DNA of 22,409 nucleotides, from contig CAYZNJ010000007.1 of assembly GCA_964479745.1 (NCBI GenBank), positions 1 to 22,409 of the forward strand, read 5' to 3'. The first letter of the stretch is position 1; the number at the start of each line of letters is the position of its first letter. This stretch comes from JACPNK01 sp964479745 (GTDB lineage: Bacteria > Patescibacteriota > Minisyncoccia > 2-02-FULL-40-12 > IGHO2-12-FULL-4). The notes beneath the pieces were generated by a model. That model saw only the letters and a list, made by a program, of their open reading frames with translations, had not been told where the DNA came from and made no database searches. The translations under genes were made by a program, and so were the position numbers. Below are positions 1 through 7,843 of the stretch, in pieces.

Positions 1-633
1 ATATTTGCCGTTGAAAAAGACCGGGATTTGATTCCGGTTTTGGAAGCTAAGTTTAAAAACCAAAAAAATGTTAGAATAGTTCAAGAAGATATATTAAGGT
101 TCGACCTTAATCTGACCAAGGTCGAACCTTGGAAATACAAGGTAGCGGGCAACATCCCGTACTATCTGACTTCGCATTTGATACGAAAAGTTTTGGAAGG
201 GTGGCCGAAACCAAAGTTGATTTTGTTCATGGTGCAAAAAGAGGTCGCCCAAAGAATAGTTGCCAAACCTCCGGAAATGAACTTGCTTGCCTTGTCGGTT
301 CAGCTTTACGCAAACACTAAGATATTAAAACATGTTTCCAAAAAAAATTTCTGGCCGGTGCCGAAAGTTGATTCGGCTTTAATAAAAATAACACCCAAAG
401 ACCAAAGTCCGGCGGAAGAAGTTAAAATTGAAAAAATTCTGAAATTAGCTCACCTGGCTTTCGGCGGCAAAAGAAAACAAATACTAAACAGCCTTTCGTC
501 CGGATTGAAACTTCCAAGGGTCACTCTTGGAGATAAACTTCGGGAAGCCGGCATTGACAGCAAGAGACGCCCCGAGTCTCTGGACATCAGCGAATGGTTA
601 AAACTAAACCAAATTTTATCTTCGCAGTCTTAG
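1..633 (+). CDS. rsmA: 16S rRNA dimethyladenosine transferase RsmA (KsgA), 5'-truncated
   Basis: SAM-dependent enzyme that dimethylates two adjacent adenosines in the 3' terminal hairpin of 16S rRNA late in 30S assembly. The frame is open from base 1, so the start and the first SAM motif lie outside the window; 210 residues remain. Visible: the ribose-binding acidic motif (AVEKDRDL, residues 3-10 of the fragment), the acidic loop QEDILRFDL, the catalytic N-[LI]-P-Y-Y motif as NIPYYLTS (N51), the VPKVDSALI segment, and the C-terminal helical domain with FGGKRKQILNSL and RPESLDISEWLKL, which match the family. The gene overlaps lnt by 40 nt, so the two are probably cotranscribed. An internal TTG at 28 is not the real start, because conserved motif residues precede it. 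Confidence 0.95.
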   Translation: MFAVEKDRDLIPVLEAKFKNQKNVRIVQEDILRFDLNLTKVEPWKYKVAGNIPYYLTSHLIRKVLEGWPKPKLILFMVQKEVAQRIVAKPPEMNLLALSVQLYANTKILKHVSKKNFWPVPKVDSALIKITPKDQSPAEEVKIEKILKLAHLAFGGKRKQILNSLSSGLKLPRVTLGDKLREAGIDSKRRPESLDISEWLKLNQILSSQS

Positions 634-2159
634 GCGGTTTGCTTGTGTCTTTTTCTTTGCCTTCTTTCGGTTTCGGCTGGTTGATATTTTTTGTCCTAGT
701 ACTTCTCCTCATCCTTCTGGAAATTCAGCCGCAAAAAGCCTTTTCGACCGGTTTTTGGTTTAGTTTGGTTTATTTCTTATTCGTCTTTAGATGGTTTTGG
801 GACACTTACCCCCTTACGGGGCTTGGCTTTGAAAACCGTTATCTTGCCGCCGGTTTTCTGGCTTTTGGCTGGCTTCTGACCGCTCTGGCAATGTCTCTTC
901 TCTGGGCAACGGCGTTTTGGCTTTTTAAAAAAGTTGAAAAAAAAATAAGCTGGACAGCTTTGCTTATTTTCCCTTCAATATTTGTTGTATTTGAATATTT
1001 AAGAGCGTTTGTGATTTCAATTCTCTGGTTCAGTCCGGGCAATACGATTTCTCCCGACTGGACAGCCGGCAACCTTGCTTACAATCTGCATACCAACGCT
1101 CTGATTCTTAAATTATCATCCTTGCTCGGCATTTACGGCGTTACTTTTTTTATCGCCTTCGCCGTTGTTTTAATTTTTTTGTTTCTGGAAAAAAGGCAAT
1201 TCAAAAAACTTTGGATTTTTGTCGCTGTTTTAATCTTTTTTTCTTATTTCCCTTTTGATCGGTTCTCCTCTTACGGCAACGCCGAAAAAGTTAAAATAGC
1301 GGTCATCCAAACTTACATTCCAAGCCAAAAAAATTACAACTCCAAAGAACAGCTCTCTTTTTTCAAAAAACAGCTTGAACTGCTGGACAAAGTCAGCAAA
1401 AAAGAGCCCGAAACCAAGCTGATAATTTTTCCGGAAGCCAGCAATTTTTTTACCAACCTTAGCCTCTTCGGCAATACTTTAGACGTCGGCATCTTTTTCA
1501 ATAATCTGTTTCCTTCTAAAACCGCCATCATAGACAATTCGCATATTCAGGAAAACTTTCTGAAAAAATCTAAAACCATATATTTGGACTCCAAAAGCGG
1601 CATAGTTGGAGACTACGATAAAAAACTGTTAACGCCGGGAGGGGAGTACGCGCCTTATCTTTTCCGTCTGTTGGATAAAGTTTTGGGTGTTGATTCCGAA
1701 GAACTGAAAAACTTTGAAGGACTACAAAGCGGCCTTGAACCGCCCTCCGCCATAAAGGTGGGAGACATAACTTTGGGAGCTTTGGTTTGTTCAGATATTT
1801 CTTCACCGTCTCTGGCCAGAAACATTTCCCTATCCGGCGGCCAGCTTATAGCCGTGCAGGGGAGTTTTGCCTTCGCTAACGGCTCCAAAGACTTAATCAG
1901 CCAGGTCAAAGCCATGGCCTCTTTGCGGGCCGCCGAAAACAACAAGTACCTTATATATGCGGCAAATTACGGCCCCTCTTTCGTCATTTCCGGCGACGGG
2001 AAAATGCTGAAAGAAAGCCAAAATAGAGATTTTAAGATATTAACAGGCGACATTGTATTAAATAGCAAGAAAACATTGTATAATAAACTAGGAGACTGGC
2101 CAATTTTGTTGGCTGGTTTGAGTGTATTAATATCAAGTTTTTTCTTATTCCGAGGTTAG
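594..2159 (+). CDS. lnt: Apolipoprotein N-acyltransferase Lnt
   Basis: Membrane enzyme that N-acylates the N-terminal cysteine of lipoproteins. The 521 residues begin with about seven hydrophobic segments (residues 8 to about 220), followed by a carbon-nitrogen hydrolase domain and a last membrane segment near 500-518, the standard Lnt order and length. The nitrilase-type catalytic triad is visible: E281 (in IIFPEAS), K343 (in DYDKKLLTPGGEYAP) and C399 (in GALVCSDIS). The ATG at 594 lies inside rsmA (40-nt overlap) and has no Shine-Dalgarno, like most genes here. Lnt is typical of diderms, so its presence in a CPR-type cell with no obvious outer-membrane machinery in this window is worth noting. 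The family call is firm; the acyl donor and the cellular role are not known from sequence. Confidence 0.93.
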   Translation: MVKTKPNFIFAVLGGLLVSFSLPSFGFGWLIFFVLVLLLILLEIQPQKAFSTGFWFSLVYFLFVFRWFWDTYPLTGLGFENRYLAAGFLAFGWLLTALAMSLLWATAFWLFKKVEKKISWTALLIFPSIFVVFEYLRAFVISILWFSPGNTISPDWTAGNLAYNLHTNALILKLSSLLGIYGVTFFIAFAVVLIFLFLEKRQFKKLWIFVAVLIFFSYFPFDRFSSYGNAEKVKIAVIQTYIPSQKNYNSKEQLSFFKKQLELLDKVSKKEPETKLIIFPEASNFFTNLSLFGNTLDVGIFFNNLFPSKTAIIDNSHIQENFLKKSKTIYLDSKSGIVGDYDKKLLTPGGEYAPYLFRLLDKVLGVDSEELKNFEGLQSGLEPPSAIKVGDITLGALVCSDISSPSLARNISLSGGQLIAVQGSFAFANGSKDLISQVKAMASLRAAENNKYLIYAANYGPSFVISGDGKMLKESQNRDFKILTGDIVLNSKKTLYNKLGDWPILLAGLSVLISSFFLFRG

Positions 2160-2326
2160 GCTTCACAGACACAGCCTCTTCAGTACGCTCACTTCGCCAG
2201 CGACTCCGTTCGCTCGCGACGTCGGCAGTTTTGAGATTAAGTTAAGAAGTAATTGTACTTAATCTCAACCATGCAAACTACCTCCTCAGCGACTTCAGAG
2301 GCTATGTCTGCTACGCCTATTAAAAC
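2160..2326. repeat. Gene-free junction with two nested inverted repeats
   Basis: No coding region is seen between lnt and the secretion locus. An inner perfect 12-bp inverted repeat lies at 2231-2242 and 2257-2268 (ttgagattaagt and its complement, 14-nt loop). An outer imperfect 18-bp one (15 of 18 paired) lies at 2166-2183 and 2293-2310. Between them is a GC-rich stretch with short self-complementary words (agcga/tcgct). The right outer arm ends 17 nt before the next ATG. It could be a terminator or leader structure, or a small inserted repeat element; there is no terminal T-run typical of an intrinsic terminator. The base pairing is seen; the function is unknown. Confidence 0.6.
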
Positions 2327-3319
2327 ATGACCAGAGTAATAAAAATTTTAATGGTTATCTTATTCGGAGCCGCCGGTTTGGTAGTGGCCAGAGTTGGCGT
2401 TCTAATAAACAAAACTTTCAGTCCGGCAACTGCGGTAATTTCAGAAGGTGTAAAAGTAGACTATCAAGACAGCAACGACTTTGATCACGACGGCCTAACT
2501 AATGCCGAAGAAGCCGCTCTAGGCACCGACCCTTACAACTCTGATACCGATGGCGACGGTTATCTGGACGGCGAAGAAGTCTTTTCAAGCCACGATCCTC
2601 TAAGAGCTAATGACGATTCTCTGGCTAGGACCAAGGAATTTCTTTCTTTAAGTTCTACCCAAAGACTAGCATATCTTATCACTGGCGGTCTTTTGAGCGG
2701 AGAACTAAAGAGAAATGGTGATCCAAAGATTTACGCTCAATCAATAGATTCCACTGCTAACGCTACGGTTTATTCTATTCTTTCTTCTTTGGAAGACGTC
2801 AATGTTGGCGATGAGATAAAAAACCCAGTAGCGGACACCAGAGAAGCCAAGGAAGGGTACTTAAAAATAATTTTTGAAACTATCTCCGGCAGTATCACTG
2901 ACATGATTTTAAATCAACCCAAAGAAATAGTTCTGCTTTTCACCCCAGACCAGAGCGTTATCAAAGGAAATCAGATTTACGACGACCAACAAAAAGAAAG
3001 AATTAAAAGCAAGTTTCTTGAGTATGCTGTAAAATTTCAACAAGCATACGACGCAATGGATAACTCTCCAGTACCCAAAAGTTGGGGCGACATCCACAAA
3101 AAAATCTTAACTACTCTAAAAAAATCAGAATTGTACAACCGCTCTATCGCTTTATCCAGCGACGATCCTTTAAAACAAACTCTGATTCTGGCAAATCTGC
3201 AACACGTTTATTTGGAGGGACAGTCAATACTCAAAGATCTAGACATTAAAATCAAGAAGGACAATCTCACGCCTCCCGACAGCGACTTTTTTGACATATC
3301 CAAAATTATCAACCAATAG
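2327..3319 (+). CDS. Membrane-anchored protein with two TSP3/EF-hand-like calcium motifs, T4SS locus
   Basis: First gene of the secretion locus, 330 residues. Residues 5-28 form a single hydrophobic segment (signal anchor or uncleaved signal peptide). Two aspartate-rich calcium-loop motifs of the thrombospondin type 3 / EF-hand kind follow: D51-x-D53-x-D55-G-L-T-N-x-E61-E62, and D73-x-D75-G-D77-G-Y-L-D81-G-E83-E84. The remaining 240 residues are hydrophilic, mostly predicted helical and not recognised. The likely topology is a short cytoplasmic N-terminus with the rest outside the membrane. Its stop is 2 nt from the next start, so it is probably translated as part of the same transcript. A surface or periplasm-like accessory role to the T4SS is inferred from context only. 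Confidence 0.8.
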   Translation: MTRVIKILMVILFGAAGLVVARVGVLINKTFSPATAVISEGVKVDYQDSNDFDHDGLTNAEEAALGTDPYNSDTDGDGYLDGEEVFSSHDPLRANDDSLARTKEFLSLSSTQRLAYLITGGLLSGELKRNGDPKIYAQSIDSTANATVYSILSSLEDVNVGDEIKNPVADTREAKEGYLKIIFETISGSITDMILNQPKEIVLLFTPDQSVIKGNQIYDDQQKERIKSKFLEYAVKFQQAYDAMDNSPVPKSWGDIHKKILTTLKKSELYNRSIALSSDDPLKQTLILANLQHVYLEGQSILKDLDIKIKKDNLTPPDSDFFDISKIINQ

Positions 3320-3321
3320 AA

Positions 3322-4404
3322 ATGAGAAAAAAACTGGTAATACTACTGCTCATATTCTCTCTCGGATTTGGCGCCCCAATTTATACAGCCAGAGGCGCGG
3401 CTTTGATTTTATGGGTCGTCAAAGAGTTCGGCTTAGATTTAATCGCCAGAGCAATCGCCAGAAAATTGCTCACAAGTCTTGAAAGTGGAATTATTAATTC
3501 TATAAATAATATTGGCCTGGAAGGCGGCCAAAAAGCTCCAGGTTTTGTCCAAAATTGGAAAAAGTTTTTAGCCGATGCCCAAAAAATCGGGGTGAATCAA
3601 TTCAGAACACAACTTAACTATGCTATTAAAGGTGGCTTACTCTGTGGTGACCTTAGCGGACCTATGGCTTTGGCTTTCCAAGTGAGCAATGTCCCATATG
3701 TTGACATCGGCCAGCCTGACTTAAACGCCGAACTTCAACAAGGATCTCTTACTCCTTTTCAGACAAAAATTAAATGCACAATCCCCGACAAAGTCAGGGC
3801 TGAATTCAAAAAAGACTTTGCTAAAGGCGGCGGTTGGGAGACATGGTCACGCTTGGTGGAACCGCAAAATAACATAGCCGGGGCTTTGGCAATAAGCCTT
3901 GAGGAACTAAATAAACAAAGCAGTTCACAGGAGAACGCCAGACAAAGCGAAGTTGTAGCCGGCAAGGGTTATGCCGGAGCTCAAGATAAATGCCGCGGTT
4001 TTGGCGCAAACGCTCAATGCACTTTCCTCGGCAAAACCGTTACTCCAGCTGACATGTTGAGCAAAGCTGGAGCTCAATGGCTTGACAACAACGCCCAATG
4101 GCTGGTGAGCGCCGATGAGCTCTCGGAAGTTCTAGTTAATATCCTAGACGCCGCCCTCAATAAACTCGGTAATTTTGTTACCGGCGGATATATAAATAAT
4201 ATCACTGACCTAATTCAAGACGCAGCTGACACCAGAGGCACCCCAGCCGGAGGACTGACTGGAGGGGCTCGACAAGATTGCGTTGATGCTTGCGTTGCAA
4301 ACGCATCTGGCGCCTGTTCTAACCCGCTTTCAACTCCGGAAGAAAAAAAGACCTGTGAAAGCACCCAGCGCTCCGCTTGTGAACAAAGATGCACCGTACC
4401 ATAA
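3322..4404 (+). CDS. Secreted protein with symmetric C-terminal cysteine array, T4SS locus
   Basis: 360 residues with a clear signal peptide (basic MRKK, hydrophobic 5-18, likely cleavage after the Ala-rich stretch near 25-28). I do not recognise the family. The central part is mixed and has four scattered cysteines (in LLCGDL, IKCTIP, DKCRGF, AQCTFL). The C-terminus carries six cysteines at 320, 324, 332, 345, 353 and 357, spaced CX3C-X7-C-X12-C-X7-CX3C, a mirror-symmetric pattern that would suit a disulfide-stapled helical hairpin outside the cytoplasm. It starts 2 nt after the preceding stop and ends 7 nt before the VirB6-like gene. The position next to VirB6 suggests a structural or surface part of the secretion apparatus; that is inference. 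Confidence 0.8.
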   Translation: MRKKLVILLLIFSLGFGAPIYTARGAALILWVVKEFGLDLIARAIARKLLTSLESGIINSINNIGLEGGQKAPGFVQNWKKFLADAQKIGVNQFRTQLNYAIKGGLLCGDLSGPMALAFQVSNVPYVDIGQPDLNAELQQGSLTPFQTKIKCTIPDKVRAEFKKDFAKGGGWETWSRLVEPQNNIAGALAISLEELNKQSSSQENARQSEVVAGKGYAGAQDKCRGFGANAQCTFLGKTVTPADMLSKAGAQWLDNNAQWLVSADELSEVLVNILDAALNKLGNFVTGGYINNITDLIQDAADTRGTPAGGLTGGARQDCVDACVANASGACSNPLSTPEEKKTCESTQRSACEQRCTVP

Positions 4405-4411
4405 GCTAAAA

Positions 4412-7273
4412 ATGGCAAACCAAAAACTCATAAACAGATTAAAAATATTTTTGCCGTTTTTCATTCTGGCTGTTTTTGTTTTTTTGGCGCCGAGGGCTAA
4501 CGCGGGCTTGTTTGACCTTACAGATATCTTCATAACAGCCCTCAATAAAGTCCTCCTCTACACTCAAGGAATAATCTTGGGTATATTGGGAAATTTTTTA
4601 TCTTGGGCCGCTTACGGCTTGAATTTGTTTCTGAAAGCTCAAGCCAGTTTTTTCACGGATGTGACTATTGTCAGGACCTCTTGGGCTGTGTTCAGAGACT
4701 TTGCCAACATGTTCTTTATTCTGATTTTGATTGTTATCGCCTTTGCCACAATTTTTGACATTCAAAACTACAACTGGAAAGGTCTGATGGCAAAATTCAT
4801 AGTTGCCGCTTTGCTTATTAATTTCAGCCTGACAATCGGCCTTCTTTTGATTAACGTCTCTACCAATCTTTCCAATGTTATGTTAAATCAATTCTCCGAT
4901 ATTACCGCTACTCTGGGCAACGGTTTTGGGTTGTCTAGTTTGGCAAAAGATATTTCCGGAGATTCGCCTCTGAAAGACAGGGAAAATTTGATAAAGTCAG
5001 ACGCCGAAAAACTAACATTGCACATAATAATAAGCACAACTTTTACAATAATAATTGTAGCTATAGCAACTCTGGCTTTAATATCGGCTCTCATTTTTAA
5101 TATAGTCCGAGTTCCTATTTTGTGGGCTCTGCTTATAGTTTCGCCCCTAGCTTGGATTTCTGGAATTCTGCCCAACACCAGAACATTCAACCAGAAATGG
5201 TGGAATTGGTTTTTGGGCTGGACTTTTTTCACCCCCATTTATCTTTTCGCTCTGATGATGGGCATCGTTATTTTAAAAGGCGGGCCAAACTTGCAGGCCG
5301 CCGCGGCTTTGTCCGGACAAGATTTAGCCAACAGATTCGCCAGTTATTTCGCTTTCGGTTTTCAGGAGTTATTTTATTACATTCTGACTATAATTATTCT
5401 AGTCGGAGGTCTTGCCGCCTCGCTTAAAGCCAGTTTTGCCGCCGGCAGCGGAGCAACCAAGGTCTTCGGCACCATCAGCGGAGGAATAAATAACTGGGCT
5501 AAAAGACAAGCCTACATTCCGGCCATGCAAAAAGCCGGCAAAGAAAAACTGGCAGAAATCAGAGACACCGGCTTGCCCGGCAAGCTCGGCGCTTTATACG
5601 GCGGCGAGAGGGAAGAAAGACTCAAAGAAGCCAGAGTCGCCGGCATTCTCGGCAAAAAACAGGCTATGTCAGATACAGAACTGGCTGAAGCCCGAAAAGA
5701 ATTTGATAAATACAAGAGCCAAAATTTGACTAGAGATCAAATTGACCAACTAAATGACCAGGCAAATAAAGGCAAGCTTAACAAATACCAAATGCTTGCA
5801 TTAAGAAAATTGAGATCAACAAATGGTTGGATTGCTCGCGGACCAGACGGACAAAAAGAGATTGACGAAACAGTACAAATGCTTGGCGAAAACACGGCCG
5901 GAGCAGAAGATTATATTAACGACTTGGTCAAAAATAATTTTCAAGATGCCTTTGGTGGTCCAGCTGAAATGGAAAATTTTGTATTGAATACAACTTCGGC
6001 GGCTCTTAAAAGAGCGGGTCTAAAGGTAATGGCCAAGCGGGGCGACCTGGGTGAATTACAGAATGCAAGGTTATTTACAATGATTCAAGACCTCTACACG
6101 ACACAATCAAAATCAGACCGAGACTCAATCAATGCCGACTTAATGAAAAATTTTGACAAACTAGATGAGTCTGTAGTTAACGCTCTGATTGCCTCTGGCA
6201 AAATGAAGGACGATTTACTGCTGGATCTAATGGAAAGGCGTGTAGAAAAAGCTTGGATACCCTCTGGCACTGCCGGCAAAAAAGAAATCCAAGACGTTCT
6301 CAATATTTTTGGTGGAGAAAATACTCAGCGCAGCCGAAAATATATGGAAACTCTTATAAAGAATGATTTCATGAACAGAATGGGTAGCCAAGCCGACAAG
6401 GAAGCCTTTCTTAGAGACACAAGTCTTCCAAACATCTTGCGCAATGCTGGACTGGAAGTAATGGCCAAGAACAACGACCTTATCAGCAGTGACCTTATAA
6501 AGATGGGGTTGGATTCTTTGGCTGGCCAAGTTAAAGAAAAGCGTGACAGAATCTACGAAAACCTTAAGAAGAATATTAAAAGCCTTAATAAAACTAAGGG
6601 GGCTCGCGAAGCTTTTCTACTGGACACCACCCAAGATACAGACATGCGCAAACTTCAAGCCGAACAAATGTTAGACGAAGGCGAGCTTGATACTTACAAC
6701 AAGTATTTCGTAGCTGAAGAACTTTTTGGCGGAGAAAACGAAACTTTATCCAGAAATGCTCTGTCAAAAATGGCTCAAGACAACCAGATTATTCATGCTG
6801 AAACGGAATGGAGAAAAGAAAGAGCCGCCGCTACTGGAAATGACCGTTTTGTTCAAGACCCAGCATTCTTTGGCAGTACTACAGATAGAGGTCTTCTAAA
6901 GACCGCTTTTGATGGTCGGCTGCAGAAAATTAATCCTCAAAAAATAGCCGACCTCAACAGAGACAGTTGGTTAATACCAGAATTTGAAGAATCTCTGCAA
7001 GAAAAAGTCAACAACCTTCAGGCCGCAGACCCAGGAGTAACCGCCCTTCCTCCTTATCGCAAGGCAGAGCCAGCGATTCCTCCGGGAGGCACAGACAGCA
7101 AGGGTATAATTTATCCTGCTGGCAGACCCGCGATTTCACTTAGGGGCGACCCCGCATATCCAAAAGGTAGAAAAGCAATCCCTGGCGCAGGCGAAAGATT
7201 TAAGAAAGATATTCAAAGATTAGTAATCGGAAATGCCGACAAGACAGCTATTATAAAGAGGGTGGTTGTATAA
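4412..7273 (+). CDS. VirB6/TrbL-like polytopic T4SS membrane protein with long repeat-containing tail
   Basis: The frame is open from 4283, but the 4412 ATG (7 nt after the upstream stop) is preferred: the longer form would overlap the Cys-array gene by 122 nt and prefix a hydrophilic, Arg/Lys-rich stretch to what looks like a signal sequence. 953 residues. Hydrophobic segments lie around 12-26, 45-75, 97-115, 127-150, 204-253 (two helices), 264-288 and 308-340, the layout of VirB6/TrbL inner-membrane channel proteins. A conserved-looking W-rich turn (QKWWNWFLGW, 261-270) sits before the sixth segment. From about 350 on it is hydrophilic, probably cytoplasmic and helical, with a repeated domain of about 142 residues (copies from W473 and W615 and a partial third near 768) and a Pro/Gly-rich end (about 870-930). 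The 600-residue tail is much larger than in ordinary VirB6. Confidence 0.85.
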   Translation: MANQKLINRLKIFLPFFILAVFVFLAPRANAGLFDLTDIFITALNKVLLYTQGIILGILGNFLSWAAYGLNLFLKAQASFFTDVTIVRTSWAVFRDFANMFFILILIVIAFATIFDIQNYNWKGLMAKFIVAALLINFSLTIGLLLINVSTNLSNVMLNQFSDITATLGNGFGLSSLAKDISGDSPLKDRENLIKSDAEKLTLHIIISTTFTIIIVAIATLALISALIFNIVRVPILWALLIVSPLAWISGILPNTRTFNQKWWNWFLGWTFFTPIYLFALMMGIVILKGGPNLQAAAALSGQDLANRFASYFAFGFQELFYYILTIIILVGGLAASLKASFAAGSGATKVFGTISGGINNWAKRQAYIPAMQKAGKEKLAEIRDTGLPGKLGALYGGEREERLKEARVAGILGKKQAMSDTELAEARKEFDKYKSQNLTRDQIDQLNDQANKGKLNKYQMLALRKLRSTNGWIARGPDGQKEIDETVQMLGENTAGAEDYINDLVKNNFQDAFGGPAEMENFVLNTTSAALKRAGLKVMAKRGDLGELQNARLFTMIQDLYTTQSKSDRDSINADLMKNFDKLDESVVNALIASGKMKDDLLLDLMERRVEKAWIPSGTAGKKEIQDVLNIFGGENTQRSRKYMETLIKNDFMNRMGSQADKEAFLRDTSLPNILRNAGLEVMAKNNDLISSDLIKMGLDSLAGQVKEKRDRIYENLKKNIKSLNKTKGAREAFLLDTTQDTDMRKLQAEQMLDEGELDTYNKYFVAEELFGGENETLSRNALSKMAQDNQIIHAETEWRKERAAATGNDRFVQDPAFFGSTTDRGLLKTAFDGRLQKINPQKIADLNRDSWLIPEFEESLQEKVNNLQAADPGVTALPPYRKAEPAIPPGGTDSKGIIYPAGRPAISLRGDPAYPKGRKAIPGAGERFKKDIQRLVIGNADKTAIIKRVVV
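5828..6049 (+). repeat. VirB6-tail protein repeat, copy 1 (conserved core)
   Basis: Encodes residues 473-546. It begins W-I-A-R-G and ends L-K-V-M-A-K-R-G-D-L. It aligns with copy 2 through W-I-x3-G, K-E-I, G-E-N-T, the (L,V)-K-N-(D,N)-F block, the M-x-x-F-x-x-(T,D)-T block and A-G-L-x-V-M-A-K-x-x-D-L. The similarity continues weakly downstream (DLYTTQSKSDRDSINADL against DSLAGQVKEKRDRIYENL), so the full unit is about 142 residues. Confidence 0.8.
6254..6481 (+). repeat. VirB6-tail protein repeat, copy 2 (conserved core)
   Basis: Encodes residues 615-690, from W-I-P-S-G to L-E-V-M-A-K-N-N-D-L, with the G-G-E-N-T motif in the middle. It matches copy 1 in order and spacing. The nucleotide sequences have diverged, so this is an old duplication rather than a recent tandem copy. 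Confidence 0.8.
6713..6790 (+). repeat. VirB6-tail protein repeat, partial copy 3
   Basis: Encodes residues 768-793 with A-E-E-L-F-G-G-E-N-E-T-L-S-R-N-A-L-S-K-M, resembling I-F-G-G-E-N-T-Q-R-S-R-K-Y-M of copy 2. A preceding G-E-L-D-x-Y segment resembles G-K-L-N-K-Y and G-K-M-K-D-D before copies 1 and 2. It lacks the tryptophan start and the V-M-A-K end, so it is a degenerate or truncated unit. Confidence 0.5.
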
Positions 7274-7289
7274 AATTATTTAACTTTAA

Positions 7290-7769
7290 ATGGAGCAAGA
7301 TCAAGAACAACTAGATATTTTTGACCCGGTAAAAGTAGACGACAAATACTTTGCCGAGCATTACGAAGAACAAGAGGCATTTTACATGCAGTTAAAAAAG
7401 TTGCCATACACGGTTGTTGATATTCTTTTTGGCATAGATACACCTGAAATCATAAGAAGTATCGCTGCAAAATATCGCCTTAACGAAAATCAGTCAGTTT
7501 CCTTGTCTAGATTAATAAGAAAACTACTTTCGGTGGAAATATATTTAGGAGATATTACCGTTCAAGTCAAAGAAAGGCTGACTGTTAATGAAACAGTTGC
7601 CAAATCCATCGCTAGTTCAATTATTAGTGACTTATTCGCTTCCGCTCTTGAGGACTTGAAAAAACTTCATGTTGAAAAATTCGGTAAAAGGGCAGACCAG
7701 ACAGCGCCAACACAGCCAGCAACAAACATAAACAACCCTAATAATTTGGTAAATTTAAGAGGAAAGTAA
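7290..7769 (+). CDS. Small cytoplasmic T4SS-locus protein, function unknown
   Basis: 159 residues with no signal peptide or membrane segment. The N-terminal 35 residues are strongly acidic (MEQDQEQLDIFDPV and following); the middle (about 35-135) is helical by eye, with regular leucine/isoleucine spacing; the tail is Thr/Pro/Asn-rich and probably disordered. I do not recognise the family. It sits 16 nt after the VirB6-like gene and is followed, after a hairpin repeat, by PrgI, so it is embedded in the T4SS operon. A cytoplasmic partner or chaperone of the channel or the ATPase is a guess from context. The ATG at 7290 has no Shine-Dalgarno, only an A/T-rich leader. Confidence 0.75.
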   Translation: MEQDQEQLDIFDPVKVDDKYFAEHYEEQEAFYMQLKKLPYTVVDILFGIDTPEIIRSIAAKYRLNENQSVSLSRLIRKLLSVEIYLGDITVQVKERLTVNETVAKSIASSIISDLFASALEDLKKLHVEKFGKRADQTAPTQPATNINNPNNLVNLRGK

Positions 7770-7772
7770 AAA

Positions 7773-7835
7773 TTAGTTTCTAGCTTCCAGGTTCTAGTTT
7801 TTAGTTTTTACTAGAAACTAGCAACTAGAAACTAG
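7773..7835. repeat. Gene-less hairpin element A (tagaaactag family)
   Basis: Left arm 7773-7798 and right arm 7810-7835 (actagaaactagcaactaga and on) pair at 21 of 26 positions across an 11-nt T-rich loop. It lies between the stop of the 159-residue gene and the PrgI start, leaving 8 nt before the ATA codon. The arms share words with the arms flanking the S23 gene and with element D, but this copy is the most diverged. There is no open frame inside. Confidence 0.85.
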
Positions 7836-7843
7836 CCACTACT

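Noticed and set aside
2160..2326. tRNA-like gene in the GC-rich gap
   Set aside because: The pairing is one long nested hairpin, with no anticodon or T-loop motif and no CCA-proximal stem.
4283..4411. 43-residue N-terminal extension of the VirB6-like protein
   Set aside because: It overlaps the C-terminal cysteine array of the upstream gene by 122 nt, is Arg/Lys-rich, and precedes a good signal-like start at 4412.
4888..5238. Long antisense frame inside the VirB6 gene, and similar long reverse frames elsewhere (e.g. 1655-1945, 18792-19145)
   Set aside because: Shadows of strongly supported genes, with unnatural composition and no family features.
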